Origin: Arthrobacter pityocampae
Lineage (GTDB): Bacteria > Actinomycetota > Actinomycetes > Actinomycetales > Micrococcaceae
Direction: 5' to 3'
NCBI RefSeq assembly: GCF_002927275.1
Contig: NZ_PRKW01000006.1
Coordinates: 186,001 to 250,000 of the forward strand
DNA: 64,000 nucleotides
Shown here: in pieces, positions 35,353 through 43,844 of the stretch
How positions within the stretch are numbered: the stretch's first letter is position 1
Layout of the letters: each line of letters begins with the position of its first letter
Position numbers and translations under genes: made by a program
Notes under the pieces: generated by a model
What the model saw: the letters and a program-made list of their open reading frames with translations, nothing else
The model's database searches: none
Told to the model about the DNA's origin: nothing

Positions 35353-36804
35353 ATGCTCAAAACCGGTTCCGTGCTGGACCGCTATTTCCATATCAGCGAG
35401 CGGGGGTCGTCCGCCTCCCGTGAGATCCGGGGAGGACTCGCCACCTTCTTCGCCATGAGTTACATCGTGGTGCTCAACCCGCTCATCCTCGCCGGCGCCG
35501 ATTCGTCGGGCACCGAGCTCGGCGTGGAGCGCGTCGCCGCGGTGACCGCGCTCGTCGCCGGCATCCTGACCATCGTCATGGGCGCCTGGGCGAAGTACCC
35601 CTTCGCGCTCGCCACCGGGCTCGGCGTCAACGCGTTCGTGGCCATCACCGTGGCCACGAACCCCGGCCTGACCTGGCCGGACATCATGGGCCTGGTCATG
35701 CTCGCGGGCCTCACCATGCTGGTGCTGGTCCTGACCGGCTTCCGGACGGCCGTCTTCAACGCCGTCCCCGGGAGCCTGAAGACTGCGATCGTGGTGGGCA
35801 TCGGCCTGTTCATCGCGCTGATCGGCCTCGTCAACGCGGGCTTCGTGCGCCGCATCCCCGACGTCGCGAACACCACCGTGCCCGTGGGCCTCGGCTTCGG
35901 CGGCGTCCTCATCGGGTGGCCCACCCTCGTGTTCGTCTTCGGCCTGATCCTCACGATCGCCCTGGTGGTCCGGAAGGTCCGCGGGGCCATCCTCATCGGC
36001 GTGCTCGCCGCGACGATACTCGCCGTCGTCCTCGAAGCCGTCTTCGACGTCGGCGCCAGCTTCACGCCGGGCGCGGAGCCGAACCCGGCCGGCTGGTCGC
36101 TCGTGGTCCCGGAACTCCCGTCCGGCTCGTGGGTCGGCATCCCCGACCTCAGCCTCGTCGGCAATGTGAGCCTCTTCGGCGCCTTCACGCATCTCGGCGC
36201 GACCGCCGCGGTGCTGCTGACCTTCACCATCCTCCTGAGCATCTTCTTCGACGCGATGGGGACCATGGTGGGCCTGGCGAACGAGGCGAAGCTCGTCGAC
36301 GCCAAGGGCGACATCCCCGGCGTGAACCGCGTCCTCGTGATCGATGCCCTCGGGGCCGTGGCCGGCGGCGCCGGGTCCGTCTCGTCCAACCAGATCTACG
36401 TCGAGTCCGGCGCGGGCATCGGCGAGGGGGCGCGGACGGGCCTCGCGAACGTCGTGACCGGCCTGCTGTTCCTCCTCGCGATGTTCTTCACGCCGCTCAT
36501 CAGCCTGGTGCCGTTCGAGGCCGTGGCACCGGCCCTCGTGGTGGTGGGCTTCATGATGGTCGCCCAGGTGGGACGCATCGACTTCGACGACTGGGGCATC
36601 GCCATCCCGGCGTTCCTCACCTTCACCCTGATGCCGTTCACGTACTCGATCGCGAACGGTCTCGGCGCGGGCTTCATCGCGTTCGTGCTGATCCGCGCCA
36701 TCCAGGGCCGCGGCCGCGAGGTACACCCGCTGATGTGGGCCGTGGCCGCGGCGTTCGTGGTGTTCTTCGGCATCGGCCCGATCGAGGAGATCCTCGGCGT
36801 CTGA
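35353..36804 (+). CDS. NCS2 (AzgA-type) purine permease
   Basis: A 483-residue membrane transporter with about 13 hydrophobic segments. The AzgA-branch signatures are FFAMSYIVVLNPLILAGA near the N-terminus, ATGLGVNAFVA, TILLSIFFDAMGTMVGLANEA and the SSNQIYVESGAGIGEGARTGL segment. Likely imports adenine, guanine or hypoxanthine by proton symport. ATG 35353 begins MLKTGSVLDRYF. The open frame to 34822 is non-coding. A TAGAAT sequence at 35313 is a possible -10. A strong terminator follows. Confidence 0.88.
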   Translation: MLKTGSVLDRYFHISERGSSASREIRGGLATFFAMSYIVVLNPLILAGADSSGTELGVERVAAVTALVAGILTIVMGAWAKYPFALATGLGVNAFVAITVATNPGLTWPDIMGLVMLAGLTMLVLVLTGFRTAVFNAVPGSLKTAIVVGIGLFIALIGLVNAGFVRRIPDVANTTVPVGLGFGGVLIGWPTLVFVFGLILTIALVVRKVRGAILIGVLAATILAVVLEAVFDVGASFTPGAEPNPAGWSLVVPELPSGSWVGIPDLSLVGNVSLFGAFTHLGATAAVLLTFTILLSIFFDAMGTMVGLANEAKLVDAKGDIPGVNRVLVIDALGAVAGGAGSVSSNQIYVESGAGIGEGARTGLANVVTGLLFLLAMFFTPLISLVPFEAVAPALVVVGFMMVAQVGRIDFDDWGIAIPAFLTFTLMPFTYSIANGLGAGFIAFVLIRAIQGRGREVHPLMWAVAAAFVVFFGIGPIEEILGV

Positions 36805-36902
36805 CCCCCGGTCCCGCCTGCTACCGATGCGCCCACGGGGCGCACCGGTTCAGTGGGCGTGATCGGACATGCCCACCGGACGGGTGCAGCCACAGGGCAC
36901 GA

Positions 36903-36936
36903 GCGACGACGGCGGTCGGGGGACCGCCGTCGTCGC
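36903..36936. terminator. Bidirectional terminator between purine permease and bdhA
   Basis: A perfect 15-bp stem (36903-36917 with 36922-36936) with loop gggg, between two convergent genes. Confidence 0.85.
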
Positions 36937-36954
36937 CGTTCTGTGGACCGGGTG

Positions 36955-37740
36955 TCAGCGGGCGGACCAGCCGCCGTCCATGACGTAGGAGGACCCGGTG
37001 ACCATCCCGGCGTCGTCGCCCGCCAGCCACGCGACGAGCGAGGCGACCTCCTCCGGTTCCACGAGCCGCTTGATCGCGGACTCGGTGAGCATGATCTGCC
37101 CGAGGACCTCCTCCTCGCTGATGCCGTGGACGCGCGCCTGGTCCGCGAGCTGGTGCTCGACCAGCGGCGTGCGGACGTAGCCGGGGTTCACGCAGTTGCT
37201 CGTGACGCCGCGGGCGCCGCCCTCCAGGGCCGTGACCTTGGAGAGGCCCTCGAGGCCGTGCTTGGCCGTGACGTAGGCGGCCTTGAACGGTGAGGCGCGC
37301 AGCCCATGGACGGACGAGACGTTGATGATCCGGCCGAAGCCCCGCGCGTACATGCCCGGGAGGGCTGCGCGGATCAACAGGAACGGTGCCTCGACCATCA
37401 GCCGCTGGATCCGGCGGAAGTCCTCCGGGTCGAACTCCTCGAGGGGGCTGACGGTCTGGATCCCGGCGTTGTTCACGAGGATGTCCGCCTCGAGGGTCAG
37501 CGTCTCGAGCGCCCGCGTGTCGAGGAGGTCGACCGCCCAGGCGTCGCCGCCGAGATCGGCGGCGAGGTCTCCGGCGCCGGCCTCGTCCCGGTCCGCGACC
37601 ACCACGTGCGCTCCCCGTCCGGCGAGCGCGCGGGCGCAGGCCGCGCCGATGCCGCCCGCCCCGCCCGTCACCACGGCCCGACGGCCGGACAAGGGCCCGG
37701 CCGCCAGGACGGGGGCCGGCTGCGCCTCCGTCGTGCTCAT
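36955..37740 (-). CDS. bdhA: 3-hydroxybutyrate dehydrogenase (SDR family)
   Basis: NAD-dependent short-chain dehydrogenase of 261 residues that interconverts 3-hydroxybutyrate and acetoacetate. Seen are VVTGGAGGIGAACA, NNAGIQTVSPLEEF, the catalytic Ser, Tyr and Lys in NVSSVHGLRASPFKAAYVTAKHG, and the family-specific NPGYVRTPLVEHQL. The match in the HGL-ASP-K and PGYV-TPLVE segments favours this enzyme over other SDRs. ATG 37740 overlaps the transporter stop by 4 nt, so uptake and oxidation are linked. Confidence 0.85.
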   Translation of the reverse strand: MSTTEAQPAPVLAAGPLSGRRAVVTGGAGGIGAACARALAGRGAHVVVADRDEAGAGDLAADLGGDAWAVDLLDTRALETLTLEADILVNNAGIQTVSPLEEFDPEDFRRIQRLMVEAPFLLIRAALPGMYARGFGRIINVSSVHGLRASPFKAAYVTAKHGLEGLSKVTALEGGARGVTSNCVNPGYVRTPLVEHQLADQARVHGISEEEVLGQIMLTESAIKRLVEPEEVASLVAWLAGDDAGMVTGSSYVMDGGWSAR

Positions 37741-39131
37741 TTCGCGGCCTGCCCGGCGACCGGCTCGTCCAGTCCGTGCCGGCGCGCGTCCGCGGCATCG
37801 ATGTCGCGCAGGGACACCCCGCGCGTCTCCTTCAGGGTCAGGACCGCGACGAGGGTGATGCCGCAGGCGATCACGAGATAGATGGCCACGGGCACCCAGC
37901 TGCCGTACTCCTGCAGGAGGGCCGTCGCGATGATCGGCGCGAGGGATCCCGCGAGGATCGAGGTGACCTGGTAGCCGAGGGAGACGCCGGAGTAGCGCAT
38001 CCGGGTGGGGAACATCTCCGCCATGATGGCCGGCTGGCCCGCGTACATGAAGGCGTGGAACACGAGGCCGATCGTGACCGCCAGGATGATCAGGACGGGG
38101 TTCAGGGTGTCGAACATGGGGAAGGCGAAGAACGCCCACGTGGCACCGAGGACCACCCCGATGAGATAGACCGGCTTGCGGCCGATCGAATCCGAGAGCC
38201 GGCCGACCTGCGGGATGACGGCGAAGTGGACCACGTGTGCGATCAGGAGCGCCAGGAGGAGCTGCGAGGTGTCGTACTGGTGCACGGTCTTGAGGTAGAC
38301 GATCGTGAAGCTGACGATGATGTAGTAGAGGATGTTCTCCGCGAACCGCAGGCCCATGGCCCCGAGGACACCCTTCGGGTAGCGCTTGACCACTTCGAGG
38401 ACGCCGTAGCTGACCGCCTTCTCGGACTCGATCTTCTCGCGGGCCTCGAGGAAGATGGGCGCCTCGCTGACGTGCGTCCGGATGTAGTATCCGATCACCA
38501 CGATGATCGCGGACACCCAGAAGGCCACGCGCCAGCCCCAGCTGAGGAACTCGTCCTGCGGCAGGATCCAGCTCATGCCGAGCAGGACGAGCGTGGCCAG
38601 GAGATTGCCCACCGGGACGGCCGCCTGGGGCCAGCTGGACCAGAATCCGCGGGACCGGTTGGGGCTGTGCTCGGCGACGAGGAGCACGGCGCCGCCCCAC
38701 TCCCCGCCGACCGCGAAGCCCTGGATGAAGCGCAGGATCACCAGCAGTGCCGGGGCCCAGTAGCCGATGCTGTTGAACCCGGGGAGGCAGCCCATGAGGA
38801 AGGTGGCGACGCCCACGAGGATGATCGTGAGCTGGAGCGTGTGCTTGCGTCCGAGCTTGTCGCCGATCTGCCCGAAGACGATCCCGCCGAGCGGTCGGGC
38901 CACGAAGCCGACGGCGTACGTGAGGAACGCCGCGATGATGCCGTCGAGTTCGGAGCCGGCGTTGGGGAAGAAGAACGTCCCGAAGACCAGGCTCGCCGCC
39001 GTGGCGTACAGGAAGAACTCGTACCACTCCACGACGGTGCCGACCATGGCGGCGGCGACGATCCGTTTGAGGCCGGATTCCTCGTCGGGCTTCTCGGTCC
39101 GGGGCGGATTCGCGCGCTGATTGACGCTCAT
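37737..39131 (-). CDS. MFS transporter, metabolite:H+ symporter (MHS) family
   Basis: A 464-residue membrane protein with 12 predicted helices. MHS hallmarks include GTVVEWYEFFLYATAA on helix 1, FGQIGDKLGRKHTL in loop 2-3, and RFIQGFAVGGEWGGAVLL on helix 4. Such carriers take up organic acids with protons. Coupling to bdhA suggests 3-hydroxybutyrate or a similar acid as substrate. ATG 39131 is preceded by AGGAG. The LysR gene is divergent, 132 nt away. Confidence 0.9.
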   Translation of the reverse strand: MSVNQRANPPRTEKPDEESGLKRIVAAAMVGTVVEWYEFFLYATAASLVFGTFFFPNAGSELDGIIAAFLTYAVGFVARPLGGIVFGQIGDKLGRKHTLQLTIILVGVATFLMGCLPGFNSIGYWAPALLVILRFIQGFAVGGEWGGAVLLVAEHSPNRSRGFWSSWPQAAVPVGNLLATLVLLGMSWILPQDEFLSWGWRVAFWVSAIIVVIGYYIRTHVSEAPIFLEAREKIESEKAVSYGVLEVVKRYPKGVLGAMGLRFAENILYYIIVSFTIVYLKTVHQYDTSQLLLALLIAHVVHFAVIPQVGRLSDSIGRKPVYLIGVVLGATWAFFAFPMFDTLNPVLIILAVTIGLVFHAFMYAGQPAIMAEMFPTRMRYSGVSLGYQVTSILAGSLAPIIATALLQEYGSWVPVAIYLVIACGITLVAVLTLKETRGVSLRDIDAADARRHGLDEPVAGQAAK

Positions 39132-39247
39132 GGGTTCTCCTCTGTCGACGCTGACACGGGTGTCGGCCCACTGCGGGCCCGGGCTGGTTCTTCTCGAGTA
39201 TCCCTGCGGCTTTCCTGCCCGCCAATGACCAGATCGGCACCGGTGCT

Positions 39248-39261
39248 CTGCAATACTGCAG
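39248..39261. promoter_or_regulatory. Candidate LysR-type operator
   Basis: CTGCA and TGCAG (39248-39252 and 39257-39261) form an inverted repeat around ATAC, directly before the LysR start codon at 39264. LysR regulators commonly bind such dyads in the divergent spacer and repress themselves. Confidence 0.45.
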
Positions 39262-39263
39262 AT

Positions 39264-40154
39264 ATGCCGGAGCCCAACGCCCAGGATCTCGTGGTCCTGC
39301 TCGCCGTTGCCCAGAGCGGGCGCTTCACCACGGCCGGTGAGTCGCTGGGACTGAACCACACCACGGTGTCCCGGCGGATCGCGGCCCTCGAGAAGGCACT
39401 CGGTGGGCGCGTCCTCTCCCGCGGCAGCGGCGGCTGGGAGCTGACGGACCTGGGCCGGCGTGCGGCGGACGCGGCAGCCGCGGTCGCGGAGGCGGTCGCG
39501 CGGCTGGGCGACGACGACGGCGCGCTCTCGGGCGTGGTGCGGATGAGTGCCACGGACGGGTTCAGTGCGTTCATCGCCGCTCCCGCCTTCGCGCGGCTCC
39601 GGGCCGCGAACCCCCTGCTGCGCATCGAGATCGTCACGGCCACACGCCGCGCCTCGCAGACCCGGACGGGCCTGGACTTCGAGGTGGTGGTCGGCGAGCC
39701 GCAGGTGCACCGGGCGGAGGCGGAGCGGCTGGGCGCCTACGTCCTCGGGCTGTACGCGTCCCGCGACTACCTCGAGGCGTACGGGGCGCCGGCCACACTC
39801 GAGGAGGCCACGCAGCACCAGCTCGTGTACTTCATCGACGCGATGCTGCAGGTGGACAGCCTCGACGCGCCCCGGCGGCTCCTGCCCGCCATGCGCGACG
39901 CCCTGAGCTCCACCAACGTCTTCGTCCACGTCGAGGCCACCCGGGCCGGTGCCGGGCTCGGCCTGCTGCCCTGCTTCATGGCCGACCGGCACGCCGACCT
40001 CGTGCGGCTCCTCCCCCACGAAGTCGCGGAGGAGCTCGACTACTGGCTCGTGGTGCGGGCGGACGCGCTGCGGCAGCCGGCGATCGCCGCCGTCGTCGGC
40101 GCCCTCCGGCGGTCGACCGCGGCCATGGAGGCGCAGCTCCTGGGCCGCGGCTGA
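39264..40154 (+). CDS. LysR-family transcriptional regulator
   Basis: A 296-residue regulator. The winged helix reads LAVAQSGRFTTAGESLGLNHTTVSRRIAALEKALG (about 13-47), followed by LysR-substrate domain segments such as GVVRMSATDGFSAFIAAPAF and RAGAGLGLLPCFMAD. It is divergent from the transporter-bdhA pair and probably controls it, with the hydroxy acid or a derivative as effector. Both are inferences from position. ATG 39264. Confidence 0.9.
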   Translation: MPEPNAQDLVVLLAVAQSGRFTTAGESLGLNHTTVSRRIAALEKALGGRVLSRGSGGWELTDLGRRAADAAAAVAEAVARLGDDDGALSGVVRMSATDGFSAFIAAPAFARLRAANPLLRIEIVTATRRASQTRTGLDFEVVVGEPQVHRAEAERLGAYVLGLYASRDYLEAYGAPATLEEATQHQLVYFIDAMLQVDSLDAPRRLLPAMRDALSSTNVFVHVEATRAGAGLGLLPCFMADRHADLVRLLPHEVAEELDYWLVVRADALRQPAIAAVVGALRRSTAAMEAQLLGRG

Positions 40155-40241
40155 CGGGCGCGCGGCTACCGCCGTCGTGCCGGTGCCGCTTGCGTCACCG
40201 TCGGAGCGGAGCACCCGCACCGCGCGTCCCGGCGCCCCGGG

Positions 40242-41972
40242 TCAGGACGTGGCGCCCCGCGGGCGCAGACGTGTCTCCTCGACGTCGAGCACGCGCTGGG
40301 CCCTCGCCAGCACCCGTGAGGAGTAGGTGCCGCGCGCCCTGGCCGTGAGCAGCGCCTGCCGTTCGGCAGCCAGCACGGCCAGCCGCAGATCGCGGTACTG
40401 GCGGTGCGGTGAGCGCGCGAGCTTCTGCTCGGGCAGCCGGGCCCTCTCCCACTCGACCTCCGAGCGCCTCCCGGTGTCCGCCCGGACGCGGTCCAGTACG
40501 TCCTCGCTCACCGGGGCGTCCCCGCCGAGGATCGCCTGCGGATCGTCGAGCACGAGCAGTCCCTCGGTGCGCAGTTCGTCGAAGAGGGTGGCCGACTCCT
40601 TGCGGTCGGTGTCGGCGTCGACCCCCTCGATCTTCAGGACCCGGATGAGCAGGGGCAGGGTGCCGCCCTGCACCAGCAGGGTGACGACGGCGACGGTGAA
40701 GGCGATCAGGACGAGCTGCTCCCGATAGGCGAAGGACTCCGGCAGGGACTGCGCCGCCGCCAGCGTCACCACGCCGCGCATACCGGACCAGCCCAGCACG
40801 GTGGCACCCTTCCAGCCGAACCCCTCCCGTCGTTCGAGTTCGAGGTCCGCCGTCCGCCGCCGGTAGAGCCGGGTGAGGACGCGCCTGCGCCGTTCCTGCC
40901 GCGCATCGAGGGGTTTCACCTGCCGGAGCCGGCCGAGCCCGCGGCGCAGCTGCCCGGCGCGGCGCTCGGCCCGGCTCGGGAGGCGGCGCATGAGCAGCAC
41001 GAGCGGGAAGACCCAGAGGAAGCGCAGCACGATCAGGGCGAGGGTGGTGAGGAGCCCGATGAGGATGGTCTGCTCGACCGTCAGCAGGGACTCGTCGATG
41101 TTCTGGAGCAGGCTCCGCACTTCGAGGCCGATCAGCAGGAAGACCCCGTTCTCCAGCAGGAACTGGACGGTCCGCCAGTTCACGTTGTCGCTGATGCGTG
41201 CGCGGGCGTCCAACCGGCTGGCGCTGTGGTGCCCCGTGTAGATTCCCGCGACGACCACCGCCAGCACCCCGGACGCGCCGAGCTCCTCGGCGGGGAGGAA
41301 GGCGATGAACGGGACAGCCAGTGACAGCGCGGTGTCGAGCACGGGGTCGTCGAGCCGGGAGCGGACGAAGACCGTCACCACGCCGACGGCGTAGCCCACC
41401 AGCACCGCGACAGTGACAGCGACGGCGAAGTCCGCCGCGGCCGCCCCGAACCCGGCCAGCGCCCCGGCGGACGCGGCGATGGCGCTGCGCAGCAGCACGA
41501 GCGCCGTGGCGTCATTGACGAGGCCCTCGCCCTCGAGCACCGTCAGCAGGCGCGGCGGCAGGCCCAGCCGGCGTCCGATCGAGGTGGCGGCTACGGCATC
41601 GGGCGGGCTGATCACGGCGCCCACGGCGATCGCCGCGGCGAGACCGAGGCCCGGCAGCAGGGCATTCAGGAGGAACCCGGTGGCGAACGCCGAGACGACG
41701 ACGAGCGCCACGGACAGGCTCGCGATGGGCGTGATGTTCCGGCGGAAGTCGGTGACGGGCGTCTTGATGGCTGCGGCGTAGAGCAGGGGCGGCAGGACGC
41801 CCATGAGGATCCACTCGTCGGGGACGCTGAAGCTCGGGACCCCGGGCACGAAGGAGAGGCCGATGCCGACGACGACGAGGAGGAGCGGCGCCGCGACGCC
41901 CACGCGCTTCGAGAGCACGGCCGCCCCGACCAGGACAGCGATTCCGATGATGCCGAGCAGTCCCAGTTCCAC
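40242..41972 (-). CDS. Na+/H+ antiporter, CPA1 family
   Basis: A 576-residue membrane protein with 12 predicted helices. The ion site is ISPPDAVAATSIGRRLGLP, followed by LVNDATALVLL, and FLLENGVFLLIGLEVRSLL and SGMRGVVTLAAAQSLPE later. A cytosolic tail of about 130 residues (from LRTEGLLVLDDP) is rich in charged helices. It likely exports Na+ or K+ in exchange for H+. Convergent with the LysR gene. Confidence 0.93.
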   Translation of the reverse strand: MELGLLGIIGIAVLVGAAVLSKRVGVAAPLLLVVVGIGLSFVPGVPSFSVPDEWILMGVLPPLLYAAAIKTPVTDFRRNITPIASLSVALVVVSAFATGFLLNALLPGLGLAAAIAVGAVISPPDAVAATSIGRRLGLPPRLLTVLEGEGLVNDATALVLLRSAIAASAGALAGFGAAAADFAVAVTVAVLVGYAVGVVTVFVRSRLDDPVLDTALSLAVPFIAFLPAEELGASGVLAVVVAGIYTGHHSASRLDARARISDNVNWRTVQFLLENGVFLLIGLEVRSLLQNIDESLLTVEQTILIGLLTTLALIVLRFLWVFPLVLLMRRLPSRAERRAGQLRRGLGRLRQVKPLDARQERRRRVLTRLYRRRTADLELERREGFGWKGATVLGWSGMRGVVTLAAAQSLPESFAYREQLVLIAFTVAVVTLLVQGGTLPLLIRVLKIEGVDADTDRKESATLFDELRTEGLLVLDDPQAILGGDAPVSEDVLDRVRADTGRRSEVEWERARLPEQKLARSPHRQYRDLRLAVLAAERQALLTARARGTYSSRVLARAQRVLDVEETRLRPRGATS

Positions 41973-42001
41973 GCCGCAAGCCTAGTGGTCCGGGAGAGGG
42001 T

Positions 42002-42020
42002 CGGCCGCCGGCAGCGGCCG
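42002..42020 (-). terminator. Weak hairpin after the spermidine-synthase-like gene
   Basis: CGGCCGC (42002-42008) pairs with GCGGCCG (42014-42020) around CGGCA. It is short, and no T-run is seen. Confidence 0.3.
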
Positions 42021-42063
42021 GCTGGACGGGCCCTTCCGGAACGGACGCACGGGCGCTACGCGC

Positions 42064-42876
42064 TCAGTCCGTGAGGACCTGCGCGTTCGCGGCGAAAGCC
42101 CTCACGCGGGCGTCCTGCCAGAGGTGCGCGGGCACTCCCCCTCCGAGCAGGTCCCGCGCGAGGCCCGGGTCCTCGGCCAGCGGGGCGTCGCTGCCGGCGA
42201 TGATCACGTTGCCGTAGCGCCGGCCCTTGAGCATGGCCGGGTCGGCGATGATCGCGGTGTGCCTGAACTCGGCGGCGATCGTCGCGGCCTCGCGTCGCGC
42301 CAGTGCGAGATTCGGGCTGTCGCCGCAGTTGACGAGGTAGACGCCGTCGGCCGCGAGCACGCGCTTGGCCGCGCGGGTGAACTCCGCCGTCGTCAGGGGT
42401 ACCGGCGTGGCCGCCCCCGCGAAGACGTCCCGGATCACGAGGTCGCGGCTGTCCTCGCTGAGGGACTCCGTCACGGCGCGCGCCTCGCCGACCCGGATGC
42501 GGACCAGGGGTGCGCGCGGGAGGTCGAACCAGGTGCGGACCAGCTCCGCGAGCCGCCCGTCGAGTTCGACGACGACCTGGCGGGCCTGGGGGTGGCTCGC
42601 GGCGAAACGGCGTGCGAGCGAGCACGCCCCTCCCCCGAGGTGCAGCACCCGCAGCCGCTCCGACGGGGCCCACCGGGAGTCGACGAGCGAGGCGATCCAG
42701 TGCATGTACTCGAAGTCCAGGTGCAGCGGATCGTCCAGGTCGATGTGGGAACTGGGGACGCCGTTGACGCGCAGGACCCAGCCGTTCGGGCTGTACGGAT
42801 CGGGCTCGAGCTCGCATGTCCCGGTGTCGATCGGGAACTCGCCGATCTCGGGGCGGGGCCCTGCCGGTTTCGCCAT
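42064..42876 (-). CDS. Spermidine-synthase-like methyltransferase-fold protein
   Basis: A 270-residue protein with the spermidine synthase fold. Seen are LHLDFEYMHWIASLVD, the nucleotide-site motif RVLHLGGGACSLARRFAASHP, QVVVELDGRLAEL, and VIRDVFAGAATPVPLTTAEF. Aspartates usual in true polyamine synthases (the GGGDG loop) are replaced by GGGAC, so the activity is uncertain; many actinobacterial homologues are annotated only by fold. ATG 42876 begins MAKPAGPRPE. The GNAT gene lies 10 nt upstream on the same strand. Confidence 0.75.
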   Translation of the reverse strand: MAKPAGPRPEIGEFPIDTGTCELEPDPYSPNGWVLRVNGVPSSHIDLDDPLHLDFEYMHWIASLVDSRWAPSERLRVLHLGGGACSLARRFAASHPQARQVVVELDGRLAELVRTWFDLPRAPLVRIRVGEARAVTESLSEDSRDLVIRDVFAGAATPVPLTTAEFTRAAKRVLAADGVYLVNCGDSPNLALARREAATIAAEFRHTAIIADPAMLKGRRYGNVIIAGSDAPLAEDPGLARDLLGGGVPAHLWQDARVRAFAANAQVLTD

Positions 42877-42886
42877 CGTGGCCTTC

Positions 42887-43423
42887 TCAGTCGTGGTCGG
42901 GGCGGTGCATGCGGAACATGGGCCGGTGGTGCCAGGTGGGTCCGCAGAGCATGGACGTGCCGTCGGGTGCGAAGCCGTTACGGATGTAGAAGCGCTCGGC
43001 CCGCGGATTGCCGTTAAGGATCCAGAGGTACGCGGCACCGGTGCCGATGGCCGTGTCCAGCAGCCGCTGCCCGAGGCCCGAGCCGTGCGTGGACCGCAGC
43101 GTGTAGATGTGGTGCAGCTCGAAGTCGGGGCGGTCCTCGTCGCGGCCCGGCCCGGAGGTCGCGATCGCGACCGGCGCGCCGGCGTCGTCGACCGCCAGCC
43201 AGCTCCGGGCACTCCCGGGCGTCCGTGCCGCCTCCTCGAACGCGGCGCGCCGGCGCTCGATCAGGGTGGGCACCTCGGCGTCGTAGTGCGCGTGGTACTC
43301 CGGGGGCATGATGTGCTCGTACGTCTCGTGCAGGCCGGCGACGTGCGTGCGGACGTACGCCTCGGCGTCGTCGGGGGTGGCCGGCCGGATCAGGTAGGGC
43401 GGCGTCGGCGCGGGCTGGGTCAC
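42887..43423 (-). CDS. GNAT family N-acetyltransferase
   Basis: A 178-residue acetyltransferase. Seen are the N-terminal IRPATPDDAEAYVRTHVAGLHETY, strand 4 with LHHIYTLRSTHGSGLGQRLLDTA carrying the acetyl-CoA loop, and AYLWILNGNPRAERFYIRNGFAP. The acceptor is unknown. It starts with GTG 43423 and is probably cotranscribed with the spermidine-synthase-like gene 10 nt downstream; a polyamine or peptide acceptor is conceivable from that but unproven. Confidence 0.9.
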   Translation of the reverse strand: MTQPAPTPPYLIRPATPDDAEAYVRTHVAGLHETYEHIMPPEYHAHYDAEVPTLIERRRAAFEEAARTPGSARSWLAVDDAGAPVAIATSGPGRDEDRPDFELHHIYTLRSTHGSGLGQRLLDTAIGTGAAYLWILNGNPRAERFYIRNGFAPDGTSMLCGPTWHHRPMFRMHRPDHD

Positions 43424-43471
43424 CGTGCCAGTTTAGTGGCCCGGGGCTACCGGACGGCGCCGCAGCAGGGT

Positions 43472-43813
43472 CTAGGAGTGGCCCTCGAACTGCTCCTGCT
43501 CGGCGAGGGCCGCCTCGAGCCGCTCGACCTTCCCGGTCAGCTCGCCCGTCCGGCCAGGGCGGATGTCCGCCTTCAGCACCAGGGACACGCGGCTCCCGTA
43601 GCGGCCGACGGCCTCCGTGGCGTGTTTGACCACGGCCATGACCTCGTCCCACTCCCCCTCGATGGTGGTGAACATCGCGTCGGTGGAGTTCGGCAGGCCT
43701 GATTCCCGTACGACGGCGACGGCAGCGGCGACGGCGTCGTGCACCGATCCGTCGGGGTTCTCGCGGGTGAGATCGGAGGATCCGGACGGGGCGACACTGA
43801 AGGCTACGAGCAT
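43472..43813 (-). CDS. Thiamine-binding protein, MTH1187/YkoF type
   Basis: A 113-residue protein with the ferredoxin-like MTH1187 fold: MLVAFSVAPSGSS, VRESGLPNSTDAMFTTIEGEWDEVMAVVKHA and RVSLVLKADIRPG. Related proteins bind thiamine or its hydroxymethylpyrimidine moiety. It is a single-domain form, so it probably assembles as an oligomer. It lies 31 nt from the end of the Nramp transporter gene on the same strand and may be cotranscribed. Confidence 0.82.
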   Translation of the reverse strand: MLVAFSVAPSGSSDLTRENPDGSVHDAVAAAVAVVRESGLPNSTDAMFTTIEGEWDEVMAVVKHATEAVGRYGSRVSLVLKADIRPGRTGELTGKVERLEAALAEQEQFEGHS

Positions 43814-43844
43814 GGTCCCAGTCTGGCACGCGGTAGTGCCGGGG

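Noticed and set aside
37776-39263. Plus-strand open frame running into the LysR gene
   Set aside because: Only the part from ATG 39264 has LysR motifs. The rest is antisense to the MHS transporter and is Asp/Glu/His-rich shadow sequence.
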